DNA of 64,000 nt from the NCBI RefSeq assembly GCF_963678975.1, contig NC_089273.1, forward strand, positions 5,596,507-5,660,506, written 5' to 3'. Shown piece after piece: positions 45,345 through 57,029 of this stretch. The DNA comes from Dysidea avara. Its lineage: Eukaryota > Porifera > Demospongiae > Dictyoceratida > Dysideidae. The first letter of the stretch is position 1. The number at the start of each line of letters is the position of its first letter. The position numbers and the translations under genes were made by a program. The notes beneath the pieces are model-generated. The model saw only the letters and a program-made list of their open reading frames with translations, did no database searches and was not told the origin of the DNA.

Positions 45345-45983
45345 CAGGGCCGCCCAGAGAAATTAAGGGGCCCATGGCAAAGAGTTAAAGTGGGGCCCTT
45401 GACCCAAGTTGTAAGTAGTCTGGCGCCGCCCGCCCCTTCGCATAAAGTAAGGGTCTGGTGAAATACAGATACTAAATCATTTCTAGCGCCCAGATTCGGC
45501 GCTAGCCAATTAGTGCATGCCAATGACGTTCACACAGAAATCGCCTTGGCAACACAATGCTTTTGTTCGAATTGAAGTGCAATCATCTGACGTAACAAGC
45601 ATTACGTGCGCTGTCTAATTGAATTCCTTTTGAAATGATCAGGTATTTGTATTTCACCAGACCCTTACTTTTTGCGAAGGGGCGGGCGGTGCCAGACTAA
45701 GTTGTAAGGTGAAGACCAAAAAAAAAAAAAAAAAGGTCAGAACCTGCTGGCAATGACAATAACTACCCGTCACCAACCATATCTCCTTATCTATAAGCTT
45801 GCTACACTGTTCCTCTGAAGAATATTGTGACTGCTCTATTAGAGTATTTAGATCTGACTGCTCTATTAGAGTATATCGATCTTTTAAACAAGTATTCAGG
45901 GGGCCTCCTGGGGCCCCTTTCAGGCTGGGGCCCGGGGCAAAATGCCCCAGTTGCCCCCCCCCCCCCCCCCGTGGGCGGCCCTG
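45345..45983. mobile_element. hAT-like element with 8-bp duplication
   Basis: The ends CAGGGCCGCCCA and TGGGCGGCCCTG are inverted, flanked by an exact GAAGTGAG duplication (45337-45344 and 45984-45991). The interior holds a second transposon (45416-45699), a poly(A) tract, a dimer of the CTCTATTAGAG motif (about 45830-45880) and a C run near the right end. No transposase. Confidence 0.82.
45416..45699. mobile_element. MULE-type MITE nested in the hAT-like element
   Basis: The inverted ends are about 50 bases long, beginning TAGTCTGGCRCCGCCCGCCC. They are flanked by an exact 9-bp duplication AGTTGTAAG (45407-45415 and 45700-45708). Long ends with a 9-bp duplication are typical of Mutator-like elements. 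Confidence 0.8.
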
Positions 45984-45991
45984 GAAGTGAG

Positions 45992-46520
45992 TAAGACTTT
46001 GCCTGTGTTTTCCACGGAGGCTGACTTTCTGCGGATGGGTCGAGAAAATTTTTCGTTCGAGGTGCTCTACCAGCCAAGAGAAGAGAAGCCAACCCTATCA
46101 CATAGGATGGTAATGAAGTTGGATGTGTAAGTATTCTACACACCAAGTTTGAAAGAGCTGCGACCTTTCTAACCATCTGGCTGGCAGAAATGAAATTTTC
46201 AGTGCAATGATCTTCAATGATTTTGGTAGGTTGCCTCCTTCCTACTGTTACAAACTGTCTTCCTAGGAGCTTTAAATCAGGGGAAGATCCAGAAGAATAT
46301 CTGAGGCTTCTAAGAAGTGGTCAAATCCTTGACCTTTAAAGTTAAAAGGTCATTGGGAGCTACTACTCTAATAGAACATTCAGTATTCTATTAGAACAAC
46401 CATGTATAGTCACTACATTTGCCATCTACTATTAGTTGTGTCAATTGAACAGCTGTAGACAAATTGCTTAGTTAATAAAGTTGCACAATCATTATAATAT
46501 TATTTTATAAATAATGTAGA
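45992..46520. other. Intergenic; fragment resembling the right-module clause
   Basis: Around 46130-46180 the phrase CTACACACCAAGTTTGAA followed by GCTGCGACC resembles 46683-46720 in the composite element, suggesting an older related copy. A ~45-codon plus-strand open run ends at 46130 next to GTGTAAGT. No gene is assigned. Confidence 0.4.
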
Positions 46521-47392
46521 ATCAAGACACACGGTAGTGTGTCGTGCGGCCCAAGAAACCCGCGTGCCACCCGTGAGTATATTAACAGGAAGAAAGAAAA
46601 CGCAATTTTCACACCTATGTAGCTCTGTGATCCCTTACCCGATTGGAACCAAATTTGCTAGAGAGGTGCCGGCCAGTAAGGGGAGTCTACACACCAAATT
46701 TGAAGTAAATCGCTCCAGCCATTTCCGAGATACGAACGAACAAAATTTCGTTTTAATTTCTTCGTTTTTTTCTTCTTCTACTTCTTCATTTCGCACACTT
46801 CGCAAAATCCGCCATAAAACACGAATGCGTGCTCGGATCGGACTGAAATTTGGCACACTTAAAGGGCTCATTAAGGCGGATCTGTGTACCAACTTTAGTA
46901 GGAATCCGATGAACATTCACGGAGTTATGACCGATTATTTGCGTAAAATAAGGTCGAAGGTCTGTCACGCCTACAGGGTAAACTCCTTTGAGGAATCAGT
47001 TGAAAATTGCTATGTAGATGGAGCAACCATCGTAGGAGTGCCTTTTTGTGGTTTGAAAGGAATCGAGATAAAGACCACGGAGATATGACACAAAACCCGG
47101 CCTGTGTCAAAATTACGCGATCGATTTTTATGAATAAAAAACTATTAGTTTTCGTGTCTATCAGGCAAACCGCTTAGAGCAATGAGCTGAAAATCAGTAC
47201 GTAGCTGGAATAATCATCATAGAATGTCCTTGCAGTAGTACAGAAGAATTGGATTACAAACCACTGAGTTATGATTCGAATAGCAACTACGTGTAGCAAA
47301 TGCGAGATCGAGATACTCTAATAGAACAGTCACCCTAATAAAGCATTCAGCTGCATTTATAATTTACTCAATTATATTACATTGCAAATTAT
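46521..47392. repeat. Conserved right module of composite element, copy 2
   Basis: Reverse-oriented match to 3616-4475. Clauses beginning near 46690, 46844, 47001 and 47188 share phrases such as TGAAAAT...GTAG.TGGA..AA.CATC, pointing to an ancient repeat of about 155-187 bases. A 183-codon plus-strand frame (46537-47088) is only partly intact in copy 1. Confidence 0.6.
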
Positions 47393-50300
47393 TCTGTAGG
47401 GAATTCAGTTACAAACAAGTCACCCTGTAGTCAGATCAGCCAGAAGAAGGTACCTAATAGAGAGATCAGCTACAAAGAAACCCATCATGTAGAGAGTTCA
47501 GCTCAAACAAATTGCCCTGTAGAGAGATCAGCTAGAAGAAGTTACCTTGTAGAGAGTTCAGTTACAAAGAAACATTCATGCAAAGTGTTCAGCTACAAAC
47601 AAATCACCCAGTAGAAAGTTCCACTATGAACAGATCACACTGTAGAGAGTTCAGTTAGAAACAAGTCATGTTGTAGAGAGATCAAGTAACCTTGTAGAGA
47701 GTTCAGCTACAAAGAAACCACCATGTAAGAGAGTTCAGATGCAAACAAATCACCTGTAGAGAGTTCAGCAGGAACAAGTCACCCCCGTACAGAGATCAGC
47801 TAGAAACAAGTCACCCTGTAGAGAATTCAGCTACAAACAAATCACCCTGTAGAAAGATCAGGTAGAAGAAATTACCTTGTAGAGAGTTCAGCTGCAAACA
47901 AATCCCGTGTAGAGAGTTCAGCTAGAAACAAGTCACCCTGTAGAGAGATCAGCTAGAAACAAGTCACCCTGTAGAGAGTTCAGCTAGAAGAAGTCACATT
48001 GTAGAGAGTTCAGCTACAAAGAAACTACCATGTAGAGAGTTCAGCTGCAAACAAATCACCCTGTAGAGAACTCAGCTACAAAGAAATCGCCCTGTAGAAA
48101 GATCAGCTAGAAGAAGTTACCTTGTAGGGAGTTCAGCTACGAACAGATCACCCTGTAGAGAGTTCAGCTACCACACTGTAGAGAGTTCAGTTACAAAGAA
48201 ACCACAATGTAGAGAGTTCAGCTGCAAAAAAAATCAATCACTCTGTAGAGAGTTCAGCTAGAAAAAGTTACCTTGTAGAGAGTTCAGCTGCAAATAAATC
48301 ACCCTGTAGAGAATTCAGCTACAAACAAATCACCCTGTAGAAAGATCAGCTAGAAGAAGTTACCTTGTAGAGAGTTCAGCTACAAAGAAACCACCATGTA
48401 GAGAGTTCAGCTGCAAACAAATCACTTGTAGAGAGTTCAGCTAGAAACAAGTCACTCTGTAGAGAGATCAGCTAGAAACAAGTAACCCTGTAGAGAGTTC
48501 AGCTAGAAGAATTCACCTTGTAGAGAGTTCAGTTGCAAATAAATCACCCTGTAGAGAATGCAGCTACAAACAAATCACCCTGTAGAAAGATCAGCTAGAA
48601 GAAGTTACCTTGTAGAGAGTTCAGCTACAAAGAAACCAGAGTTCAGCTGCAAACAAATCACCTGTACAGAGTTCAGCTAGAAACAAGTCACCCTGTAGAG
48701 AGATCAGCTAGAAACAAGTCACCCTGTAGAGAGTTCAGCTAGAAGAAGTCACATTGTAGAGAGTTCGGCTGCAAACAAATCACCCTGTAGAGATCAGCTA
48801 CAAACAAATATGCCCTGTAGAAAGATCAGCTAGAAGAAGTTATCTTGTAGAGAGTTCAGCTATAAAGAAACCACCATGTAGAGAGTTCAGCTGCAAACAA
48901 ATCACCTGTAGAGAGTTCCACTAGAAACAAGTCACCCTGTAGAGAGATCAGCTAGAAACAAGTCACCCTGTAGAGAGTTCAGCTAGAAGAAGTCACAGTG
49001 TAGAGAGTTCAGTTACAATGAAACTCCCATATAGAGAGTTCAGCTGCAAACAAATCACCCTGTAGAGAACTCAGCTACAAACAAATATGCCCTGTAAAAA
49101 GATCAGCTAGAAGAAGTTACCTTGTATAGAGAGTTCAGCTACAACAAAACCATCATGTAAAGAGTTCAGCTAGAAACAAATCACCTGTAGAGAGTTCAGC
49201 TAGAAAACAAGTCACCTTGTAGAGAGTTCAGCTAGAAGAAGTCACATTGTAGAGAATTCAGCTACAAAGAAACTACCATGTAGAGAGTTCAGCTGCAAAC
49301 AAATCACCCTGTAGAAAGTTCAGCTATGAACAGATCACCCTTTTGAGAGTTCAGTTAGAAACAAGTCATCCTGTAGAGAGATCACCTAGAAGTATCACCT
49401 TGTTGAGAGTTCAGCTACAAACAAATCACCTGTAGAGAGTTCAGCTACAAACAAATCACCCTGTAGAAAGATCAGCTAGAAGAAGTCACCTTGTAGAGAG
49501 TTCAGCTATAAAGAAACCACCACGTAGAGAATTCAGCTGCAAACAAACACCCTGTAGAGAACTCAGCTAGAAGAAGTTACCTTGTAGAGAGTTCAGCTAC
49601 AAAGATACCACCATGTAGAGAGTTCAGCTGCAAACAAACACCCTGTAGAGAGATCAGCTAGAAACAAGTCACCCTGTAGAGAGTTCAGCTAGAAGAAGTC
49701 ACATTGTAGAGAGTTCAGCTGCAAACAAATCACCCTGTAGCGAACTCAGCTACAAACACATAATATGCCCTGTAAAAATATCAGCTAGAAGAAGTTACCT
49801 TGTAGAGAGTTCAGCTTCACATTGTAGAGAGTTCAGCTACAATGAAACTCTCATGTAGAGAGTTCAGCTGCAAACAAATCACCCTGTAGAGAACTCAGCT
49901 ATGTACAAACAAATATGCCCTCTAAAAATATCAGCTAGAAGAAGTTACCTTGTAGAGAGTTCAGCTACAAAGAACCACCATGTAGAGAGTTCAGCTGCAA
50001 ACAAATCTCCTGTAGAGAGTTCAGCTAGAAACAAGTCACACTGTAGAGAGATCAGCTAGAAACAAGTCACCTTGTAGAGAGTTCAGCTAGAAGAAGTCAC
50101 ATTGTAGAGAGTTCAGCTACAAAGAAACCACCATGTAGAGAGTTCAGCTGCAAACAAATCACCCAGTAGAAATTTCAGCTAAGAACAGATCACCCTGTTG
50201 AGAGTTCAGTTAGAAACAAGTCATCCTGTAGAGAGATCACCTAGAAGTATCACCTTGTAGAGAGTTCAGCTACAAACTAGTCATCCTGTAGAGAGAACAA

Positions 50301-50992
50301 TGCAGCTAGAAGAAGTTACCTTGTAGAGAGTTCAGCTACAAAGAAACCACCATGTAGAGAGTTCAGCTGCAAACAAATCACCCAGTAGAAAGTTCAGCTA
50401 TGGACAGATCACCCTGTTGAGAGTTCAGTTAGAAACAAGTCATCCTGTAGAGAGATCACCTAGAAGTATCACCTTGTAGAGAGTTCAGCTACAAACAAAT
50501 CACTCTGTAGAGAGTTAAGCTACAAAGAAATCATCATGTAGAGAGTTCAGCTGCAAACAAATCATCCTGTAGAGAGTTCAGCTATGAAAAGATCACCCTG
50601 TAGAGAGTTCAGCTATAAGAAGTCACCTTTTAGAGAGTTCAGCTACAAATTAAAGCAACCACCATGTAAAGAGTTCAGCTGCAAACAAATCACCCTGTAG
50701 AGAATTCAGCTACAAACAAATCTCCCTGTAGAGAGACCAGCTAGAAACAAGTCACCCTGTAGACAGATCAGCTAGAAGAAGTTACCTTGTAGAGAGTTCA
50801 GCTGCAAACAAATCACCCTGTAGAGAATTCAACTACAAACAGATAGCCCTGCAGAGAGTTCAGCTAGAGTCAAGTCACCCTGTAGAGAGAATCCTGAAAA
50901 GAGCTCATCTACATACAAGCAGATCACCCTGTAGAGAGTTCAGCTACATTTCAAGTCACCCAGTAGAGAGATCAGCTGCAAATTATCCTGTG
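47393..50992. repeat. ~31-bp satellite array 2 (3.6 kb)
   Basis: About 115 degenerate units of the form (C/T)TGTAGAGAG(A/T)TCAGCTA followed by one of several endings: CAAACAAATCACC, GAAGAAGTTACC, CAAAGAAACCACCA, GAAACAAGTCACC. The endings recur in a partly regular order, giving a higher-order pattern of roughly four to six units. Short open frames across it are noise. Confidence 0.92.
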
Positions 50993-51232
50993 GGGATTAA
51001 TTGACATGTAATAAATATATGCAAGAGTTCATAATATAATGAACTCTTGATATATGCATTATTTATATAATTTGTACATTTACTGATAAAATCAGAATGA
51101 GTTAAAGTACAGTATTTATAAAATCTGCTTCATCTTTTTCTTTTTCCTCTGGTAAAGAAAAATCTATAGGTTAAAAAGTCCCAAAGCTGGCCATAGGCCG
51201 GCTTTGGGGTATACAAATACAAAAAGAAGTGA

Positions 51233-51487
51233 AATCTAATCAAAAACAGCCAAGCTGTAAAAAAAGGAGTGCGGCCCTTGAAAAGGCTATGGTGAAAAAA
51301 GATGTGAAATCCAAGGTGGCGGCCAAGAAATGGCTGTGATGGTAGGTTAATGGTAAAAATTTTAATAACGACAATTCTGGTGAGTTTTGTGCCAATTGAC
51401 CAAGCGGCACAAAACTCACCAGAATTGTCGTTATTAAAATTTTTACCATTAACCTACCATCACAGCCATTTCTTGGCCGCCACCTAT
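51233..51487. repeat. Long hairpin, copy 2 (right arm truncated)
   Basis: The left arm is full length. The right arm returns only as far as GGCCGCCACC and then breaks into a duplicated CCGCCACCTATTATG. The arms are almost perfectly complementary near the loop (51375-51425). Confidence 0.85.
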
Positions 51488-53140
51488 TATGGCCGCCACC
51501 TATTATGTATAATTTACAATTATGTATGTTTGAGGTGCATATCGTGCACTTTGATATCCTCATGCAGTGTGGTTGGGTATTTTATGTACAAGTAAAGTAG
51601 TCCTCCAGGGATGGCATCCCAGACATCCTGCAATGTACATGATGATAGAATCACTGCTAGTTTTCACTAATTGTTGACATGTGTAGGGTAGTTACATTTT
51701 TATCCAAACACACTTAGTTATAACTGTAGGAGTGCATCTAGCTATAGTTTCATTTGAAACAATGTGGTAAATACTTTAAAAAGTTGCACAATGTTAAGTT
51801 ATAGCATTACAATTTCCATTTTGTCATTAGCACTCTCAATCAAGGTGCTAAAGTACAAAAGTGTTCTAGGATGGAAATCCAGACTCCTGCCATGTAGTTG
51901 ATCCCAGCACAGTAAGTGTTGCATTTCCCTGTGTTCTATGTTGCACACTCATCATCTCACTCACATTACTTTGGAAAGCAGTCACCAAAGCTGAATCATC
52001 CATGATAGCTGTCAATCTAATGATAGTTCATGGAATGATTGGCACTATGATTTTAATGCAGGAATAGCAAGGGCGGACATTATTTAATGGGGGTCTAGAT
52101 TGATGATGCCATGGTCTAGCAGTAAGTTGAAGACCAAAAAAGGTCACTGTACTACCTGTTGGCAATAGTTTCCTAGACTATATCTCCTTATTTATAACTA
52201 CATACGTAGCTTGCTACACTGCTCCTCTAAGAATAGTGTGACTGCTCTATTAGAGTATATACTTCAATCTTGACTGCTCTATTATATAGTATCTAAAATA
52301 ATTATTGATGCTATTGAGCTAGGCTCTCCATCACAGCTACAGATAACCTTAGGGGGGCTAAGCCCCATAATTTTTTTACAGGGGTTGCAGCCCTCTTTCT
52401 CTGCTGCCTCTGAGGAATAGTCAAATAGACCGTTTTACCATAAAGTTGTATTAACAACTTTCAAACGTAGCACAATAAGCACATGCTAAATTTATAATTA
52501 TGAGCATAAGTAAGCATGTTTATCACTGCAATGACTCCTTCATAATTAACTCTATAATAATTATTTATATTCAGTAGTTACATTGTGCTCAATAAGCAGA
52601 CAAACTGCCAGGTCTTTGATTTCTTATTCCAGCTCCTGCATACATTTCCCACATCCTATTAAGCTATATAGTGAGGCATACCATATATACTTGTACATTA
52701 ACCTACTCACATTCTACAGGTCGCTTCAAGAACAAATTGTGTGATTAGTCTATTACATTACACACATGTAGTTTACAGTAAACAATCATACATATGTATG
52801 ACCATACGCTTAAATAAATTAGGTCACATAAACTCAATCATCAGTTTCTCATCCATCAATACTCAAAATATTGTCCAAGCTTATATAGCCAATTATTCTT
52901 TACAAACTAGTTGGCTGAATTTATACCCCAAAATTAATGATTTGTAATGCTGTGTTTTAGTCTGCTCTAGCCATGCATTTATTAACTTTGATGACAGCTT
53001 CATACAGCTGCACTCAACAATCAATGGAACAAACAATCATTGATATGGTAAGGGAAACAATGACATAGGCAGAGATGTAAAATTAATACATCTAAATGAA
53101 CAGAAATTTGGCTTCATTATAGCAGAGATTAGTTATTTGC
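51488..53140. other. No gene seen; hAT-like fragment at 52060-52440
   Basis: 52110-52290 resembles 45700-45890 (GTTGAAGACCAAAAAAGGTC, then CTCTATTAGAG motifs), so a relative of the 45345-45983 element lies here, beginning near GGGCGGACATT (52073). The rest shows no exon. Confidence 0.45.
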
Positions 53141-53390
53141 TCTCAACTGCACCAATTTTGTACTATAGGGTTACATAAGGGTAACATGCAAATGATAGAA
53201 TACTAAAGTGTGTATTATAGTGAACATGTTGTAAACATACACTAATTTTATAGTCAATACTATAGCTAGAAGGGAAGCAATTTATCACTAAAGCATATAA
53301 TACTCAAAAAGTGTTATGTGTTTATAGCTGTGGACTGTAACTTAAACTTTTATATACACGTCAGCTATAATTTTTTATACACATGAAACC
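53141..53390. repeat. Duplicated flank matching 18355-18600
   Basis: Starts at GCTCTCAACTGCACC and stays closely similar to the gene 1 upstream region for about 245 bases. It is the far end of the duplicated 5' flank of gene 2, pushed away by inserted elements. Confidence 0.8.
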
Positions 53391-53600
53391 AGGCTTCCAC
53401 ACACATCCAAATGTATGATTTTAAAGGACCATACTTCAGTGTAGGAGTAAGCTATCACTTTCACATTTTGACCTATTATTGAATAAAGCAATGAAAGAAT
53501 TGTGTGTAATTTTCAGGTCAATAGTGTACTGACTTGTCAAATTAAAGGTGGTTAAAGTCGAAGAATTGGATGTGTGTGGAAGCCTGGTTTTGTCAAACAT
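53391..53600. mobile_element. Degenerate GTGAC-family MITE
   Basis: Inner arms AACCAGGCTTCCACACAC and the complement are clear, and internal sequence resembles 1028-1234 and 55525-55761. The GTGAC ends themselves are decayed. Confidence 0.55.
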
Positions 53601-53648
53601 ATTGTAACTAATTAATTTCCTGCCTGCCTGATAGCTTCAGACAAGTGT

Positions 53649-55404
53649 TCAGCTACAAAGAAACCATCATGTAGAGAGTTCAGCTACAAACAAATCTCCC
53701 TGTAGAGAGATCAGTTAGAAGAAGTTACCTTGTAGAGAGTTCAGCTTCAAACAAATCACCCTGTAGAAAGATCAGCTAGAAGAGGTCACCTTGTAGAGAG
53801 CTCAGTTACAAAGAAACCACCATGTAGAGAGCTCAGCTACAAACTAGTCACCTTGTAGAGACATCATCTAGAAGAATTTACCTTGTAGAGAGTTCAGCTA
53901 CAAAGAAACCATTCTTTAAAGAGCTCAGCTGCAAACAAATCACCTGCACAGAATTCAGATACAAATAAATCACCCTGTAGAAAGATGAGCTAGAAAAAGT
54001 TACCTTGTAGAGAGTTAAGTTACAAAGAAACCACCATGTAGAGAATTCAGCTACAAACTAGTGACCCTGTAAAGACATCAGCTAGAAGAAGTTACCTTGA
54101 GAGAGTTCAGCTACAAAGAAACCATTATTTAAAGAGCTCAGCTGCAAACAAATCACCTATACAGAATTCAGCTACAAACAAATCACCATGTAGAGAGATC
54201 AGCTAGAAGAAGTTATCTTGTAGATAGTTCAGCTACAAAGAAACCATTATTTAAAGAGCTCAGCTGCAAACAAATCACCTATACAGAATTCAGCTACAAA
54301 CAAATCACCCTGTAGAGAGATCAGCTAGAAGAAGTTAACTTGTAGAGAGTTCAGCTACAAAGAAACCATCATTTAGAGAGTTCAGCTTCAAACAAATCAC
54401 CTGTACAGAATTCAGTTACAAACAAATCACCCTGTAGAGAGGTCAGCTAGAAGAAATTACCTTGTACATAGTTCAGCTACAAAGAAACCACCAAGTAGAG
54501 AGTTCAGCTGCAAAGAAATCACCCTGTAGAAAATTCAGCCACAAACAAATTGCCCTGTAGAAAGATCAGTTAGAAGAAGTTACCTTTTAGAGATTTCAGC
54601 TACAAAGAAACCATTCTTTAAAGAGCTCAACTGCAAACAAATCATCTGTACAGAATTCAGCTACAAACAAATCACCCTGTAGAGAGATCAGCTAGAAGAA
54701 GTTAAGTTGTAGAGAGTTCAGCTACAAAGAAACCAACATTTAGAAAGTTCAGCTTCAAACAAATCACCTGTAGAGAGTTCAGCTACAACAAATCTCCCTG
54801 TAGAGAGATCAGTTAGAAGAAGTTACCTTGTAGAGAGTGAAGATACAAACAAATCACCCTATTGAAAGATCAGCTAGAAGAAGTCACCTTGTAGAAAGTT
54901 TAGTTACAAAGAAACCACCATGTAGAGAGTTCAGCTACAAACTAGTCACCTTGTAGAGACATCAGCTAGAAAAGTTATCTTGTAGAGAGTTCAGCTACAA
55001 AGAAACCATTCTGTAAAGAGCTCAGCTGCAAACAAATCACCTGTACAGAATTCAGCTACAAACAAATCACCCTGTAGAGAGATCAGCTAGAAGAAATTAC
55101 CTTGTAGATAGTTCAACTACAAACAAATCACCCTGTAGAAAGATCAGTTAGAAGAAGTTACTTTGTAGAGAGTTCAGCTACAAAGAAACCATTTTGTAAA
55201 GAGCGCAGCTGCAAACAAATCACCTGTACAGAATTCAGCTATGAACAAATCACCCTGTAGAGAGATCAGCTAGAAGAAGTTACCTTGTAGATAGTTCAGC
55301 TACAAACAAATCTCCCTGTAGAGAGATCAGCTAGAAGAAATTACCTTGTAGAGAGTTCAGCTACAAAGAAACCATCATGTAGAGAGTTCAGCTGCAAAGA
55401 AATC
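53649..55404. repeat. ~31-bp satellite array 3
   Basis: Same unit as array 2. Here a four-unit order (TACAAAGAAACCA, GCAAACAAATCACC, TACAAACAAATCACC, AGAAGAAGTTACC) repeats fairly regularly and includes a variant AAAGAGCTCAGCTGC not common in array 2. Confidence 0.9.
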
Positions 55405-55511
55405 ACCACTGCCCAAATTTCAAGGCAATAGCTCTTTCCAATCTGAAGTTATCAATTATCAAAGTTGGCAAATTGGATATGTGGAAGGCCCCTTTTCGCA
55501 AATCCAGTCAC
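55405..55511. mobile_element. Truncated GTGAC-family MITE
   Basis: Only the right half is present, ending CGCAAATCCAGTCAC. It matches the right half of the neighbouring full copy (55525-55761). Confidence 0.7.
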
Positions 55512-55524
55512 ATATGTATTATAT

Positions 55525-55761
55525 GTGACCGGATTTACGAAAAAGGGTCTTCCACACACATCCAATTCTATGAACTTGAATGACCATACCTTTATGCTCA
55601 AAGAAGATACTAACCTGAAATTTTGTTCATGTATTAACCTATATTGTTACTCATCACTGTCCAAATTTCAAGGCAATACTATTTTCCTATCTGACATTAT
55701 GAACTGCCAAAGTTCGTAAATTGGATGTGTGTGGAAGACCCCTTTTCGCAAATCCGGTCAC
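55525..55761. mobile_element. GTGAC-family MITE, 237 bp
   Basis: The ends GTGACCGGATTTACGAAAA and the inverse are followed inward by CCACACACATCCAATT arms. ATAT flanks both sides (55521-55524 and 55762-55765). It sits between the satellite and the hairpin of copy 3. Confidence 0.85.
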
Positions 55762-55920
55762 ATATATATAATTTGTACATTTACTGATAGAATAATTATT
55801 TAAAGTACATCTACTTCATCTTTTCTTCTTCCTGTAGTAAAGAAAAAAAACATAGGTTAAAAAAGTCCCAAAGCTGGCCATAGGCCAGCTTTGGGGTATA
55901 CAAATACAAAAAGAAATGAA

Positions 55921-56240
55921 ATCTAATCCAAAACAGCCTAGCTGTAAAAAAAGTGTGCGGCCCTCAGAAAGGCTATGGTGAAAAAAGATGTGAAATCCAA
56001 GGTGGCGGCCAAGAAATGGCTGTGATGGTAGGTTAATGGTAAAAATTTTAATAATGACAATTCAGGTAAATTTTGTGAAGCGGCACAAAATTCACCTGAA
56101 TTGTCGTTATTAAAATTTTTACCATTAACCTACCATCACAGCCATTTCTTGGCCGCCACCTTGGATTTCACATCTTTTTTTACCATAGCCTTTCTGAGGG
56201 CCGCACACTTTTTTTACAGCTTGGCTGTTTTGGATTAGAT
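55921..56240. repeat. Long hairpin, copy 3
   Basis: 320 bases, two arms of about 157 with a loop of about six bases near 56081. Mismatches between the arms are few, and this is the most complete of the three hairpins. Confidence 0.9.
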
Positions 56241-57029
56241 ACTGTTAGCATCACAACTTTTGCAACTTCTGTTTAGCTTTTCATGGAATACAGAAAAGTA
56301 TATAAACAATTCCTTTTTAGCTCACAACATTATTACAACAGTACAACTCCTGTTTTGCTTTTTGTGGAAATTCACAAGGATGTGACAATTTCTTTTAGAA
56401 TATTTGTGTAGGCTACTTCATTGCCCACACCTCAGACACCTGACCCATCTCAAACTCTCACTGTGATCTACCAGTTACTTAACATCACAGCCACAAGAGT
56501 TTTCATCATACAGTGCAGTAGTAGTAGTGTACATTAGGGATCATACAGAGGTTTTTCTTCAAGATGGCATAATACTTAAAATAAGTTGCTATGGAACTTT
56601 CTTTACTAAACATTTCTACTGACTATAATTATAATGATACTAATTTCTTGCCTGCCTGATACCTTCAGACAAGTGGAATGGCTAAGTTGATAATTTCACT
56701 GTTATACATCACTTTGGCCCAACATATGCTTTTTGGCAGCTTACCACACTATGTACATGCATCCATCATGTACTTAACGTTATTCCCATATCTGTTAGTT
56801 GCTCAGTGTAGAGACCATTCTTGTTATGTTCATTAATTATAATGCTACTAACGGGTTTAACATAGCTGAAAATGAAGTGAAAGGGCAAATGGCCACTTCT
56901 CTTGTTCTGTTATAAATGCTGACAAAATATATTTAATTTTTATCATAACTGCATTAAATATTTTAGAGAATTGTGTGTGTTGCCAATGGTAAGAACCACA
57001 AAGTCAGTGAAACTAATTAACCACCAATT

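Larger units (their letters stand above)
46521..51487 (-). mobile_element. Composite hairpin-satellite element, copy 2 (reversed)
   Basis: This copy reads the conserved module (46521-47392), the satellite array (47393-50992), a link with the small hairpin (51180-51215) and the long hairpin (51233-51487). It is copy 1 in reverse. The outer module border is ATCAAGACACAC, the complement of the copy 1 end, and flanking sequences differ, so both borders are real. The hairpin's right arm is truncated at GGCCGCCACC with a short local duplication. Confidence 0.72.
53649..56240 (-). mobile_element. Composite hairpin-satellite element, copy 3 (partial)
   Basis: Satellite array (53649-55404), two GTGAC-family pieces, the ~100-bp link (55800-55920) and the hairpin (55921-56240). 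The 870-bp module is absent. The right border is clean: after GGATTAGAT the dispersed repeat unit A continues as at 58165. Confidence 0.7.

Noticed and set aside
46537-47088. 183-codon plus-strand open frame in the composite-element module
   Set aside because: Copy 1 keeps only part of the frame and the opposite strand is open too. The similarity looks like DNA-level repeat structure, not selection on protein.
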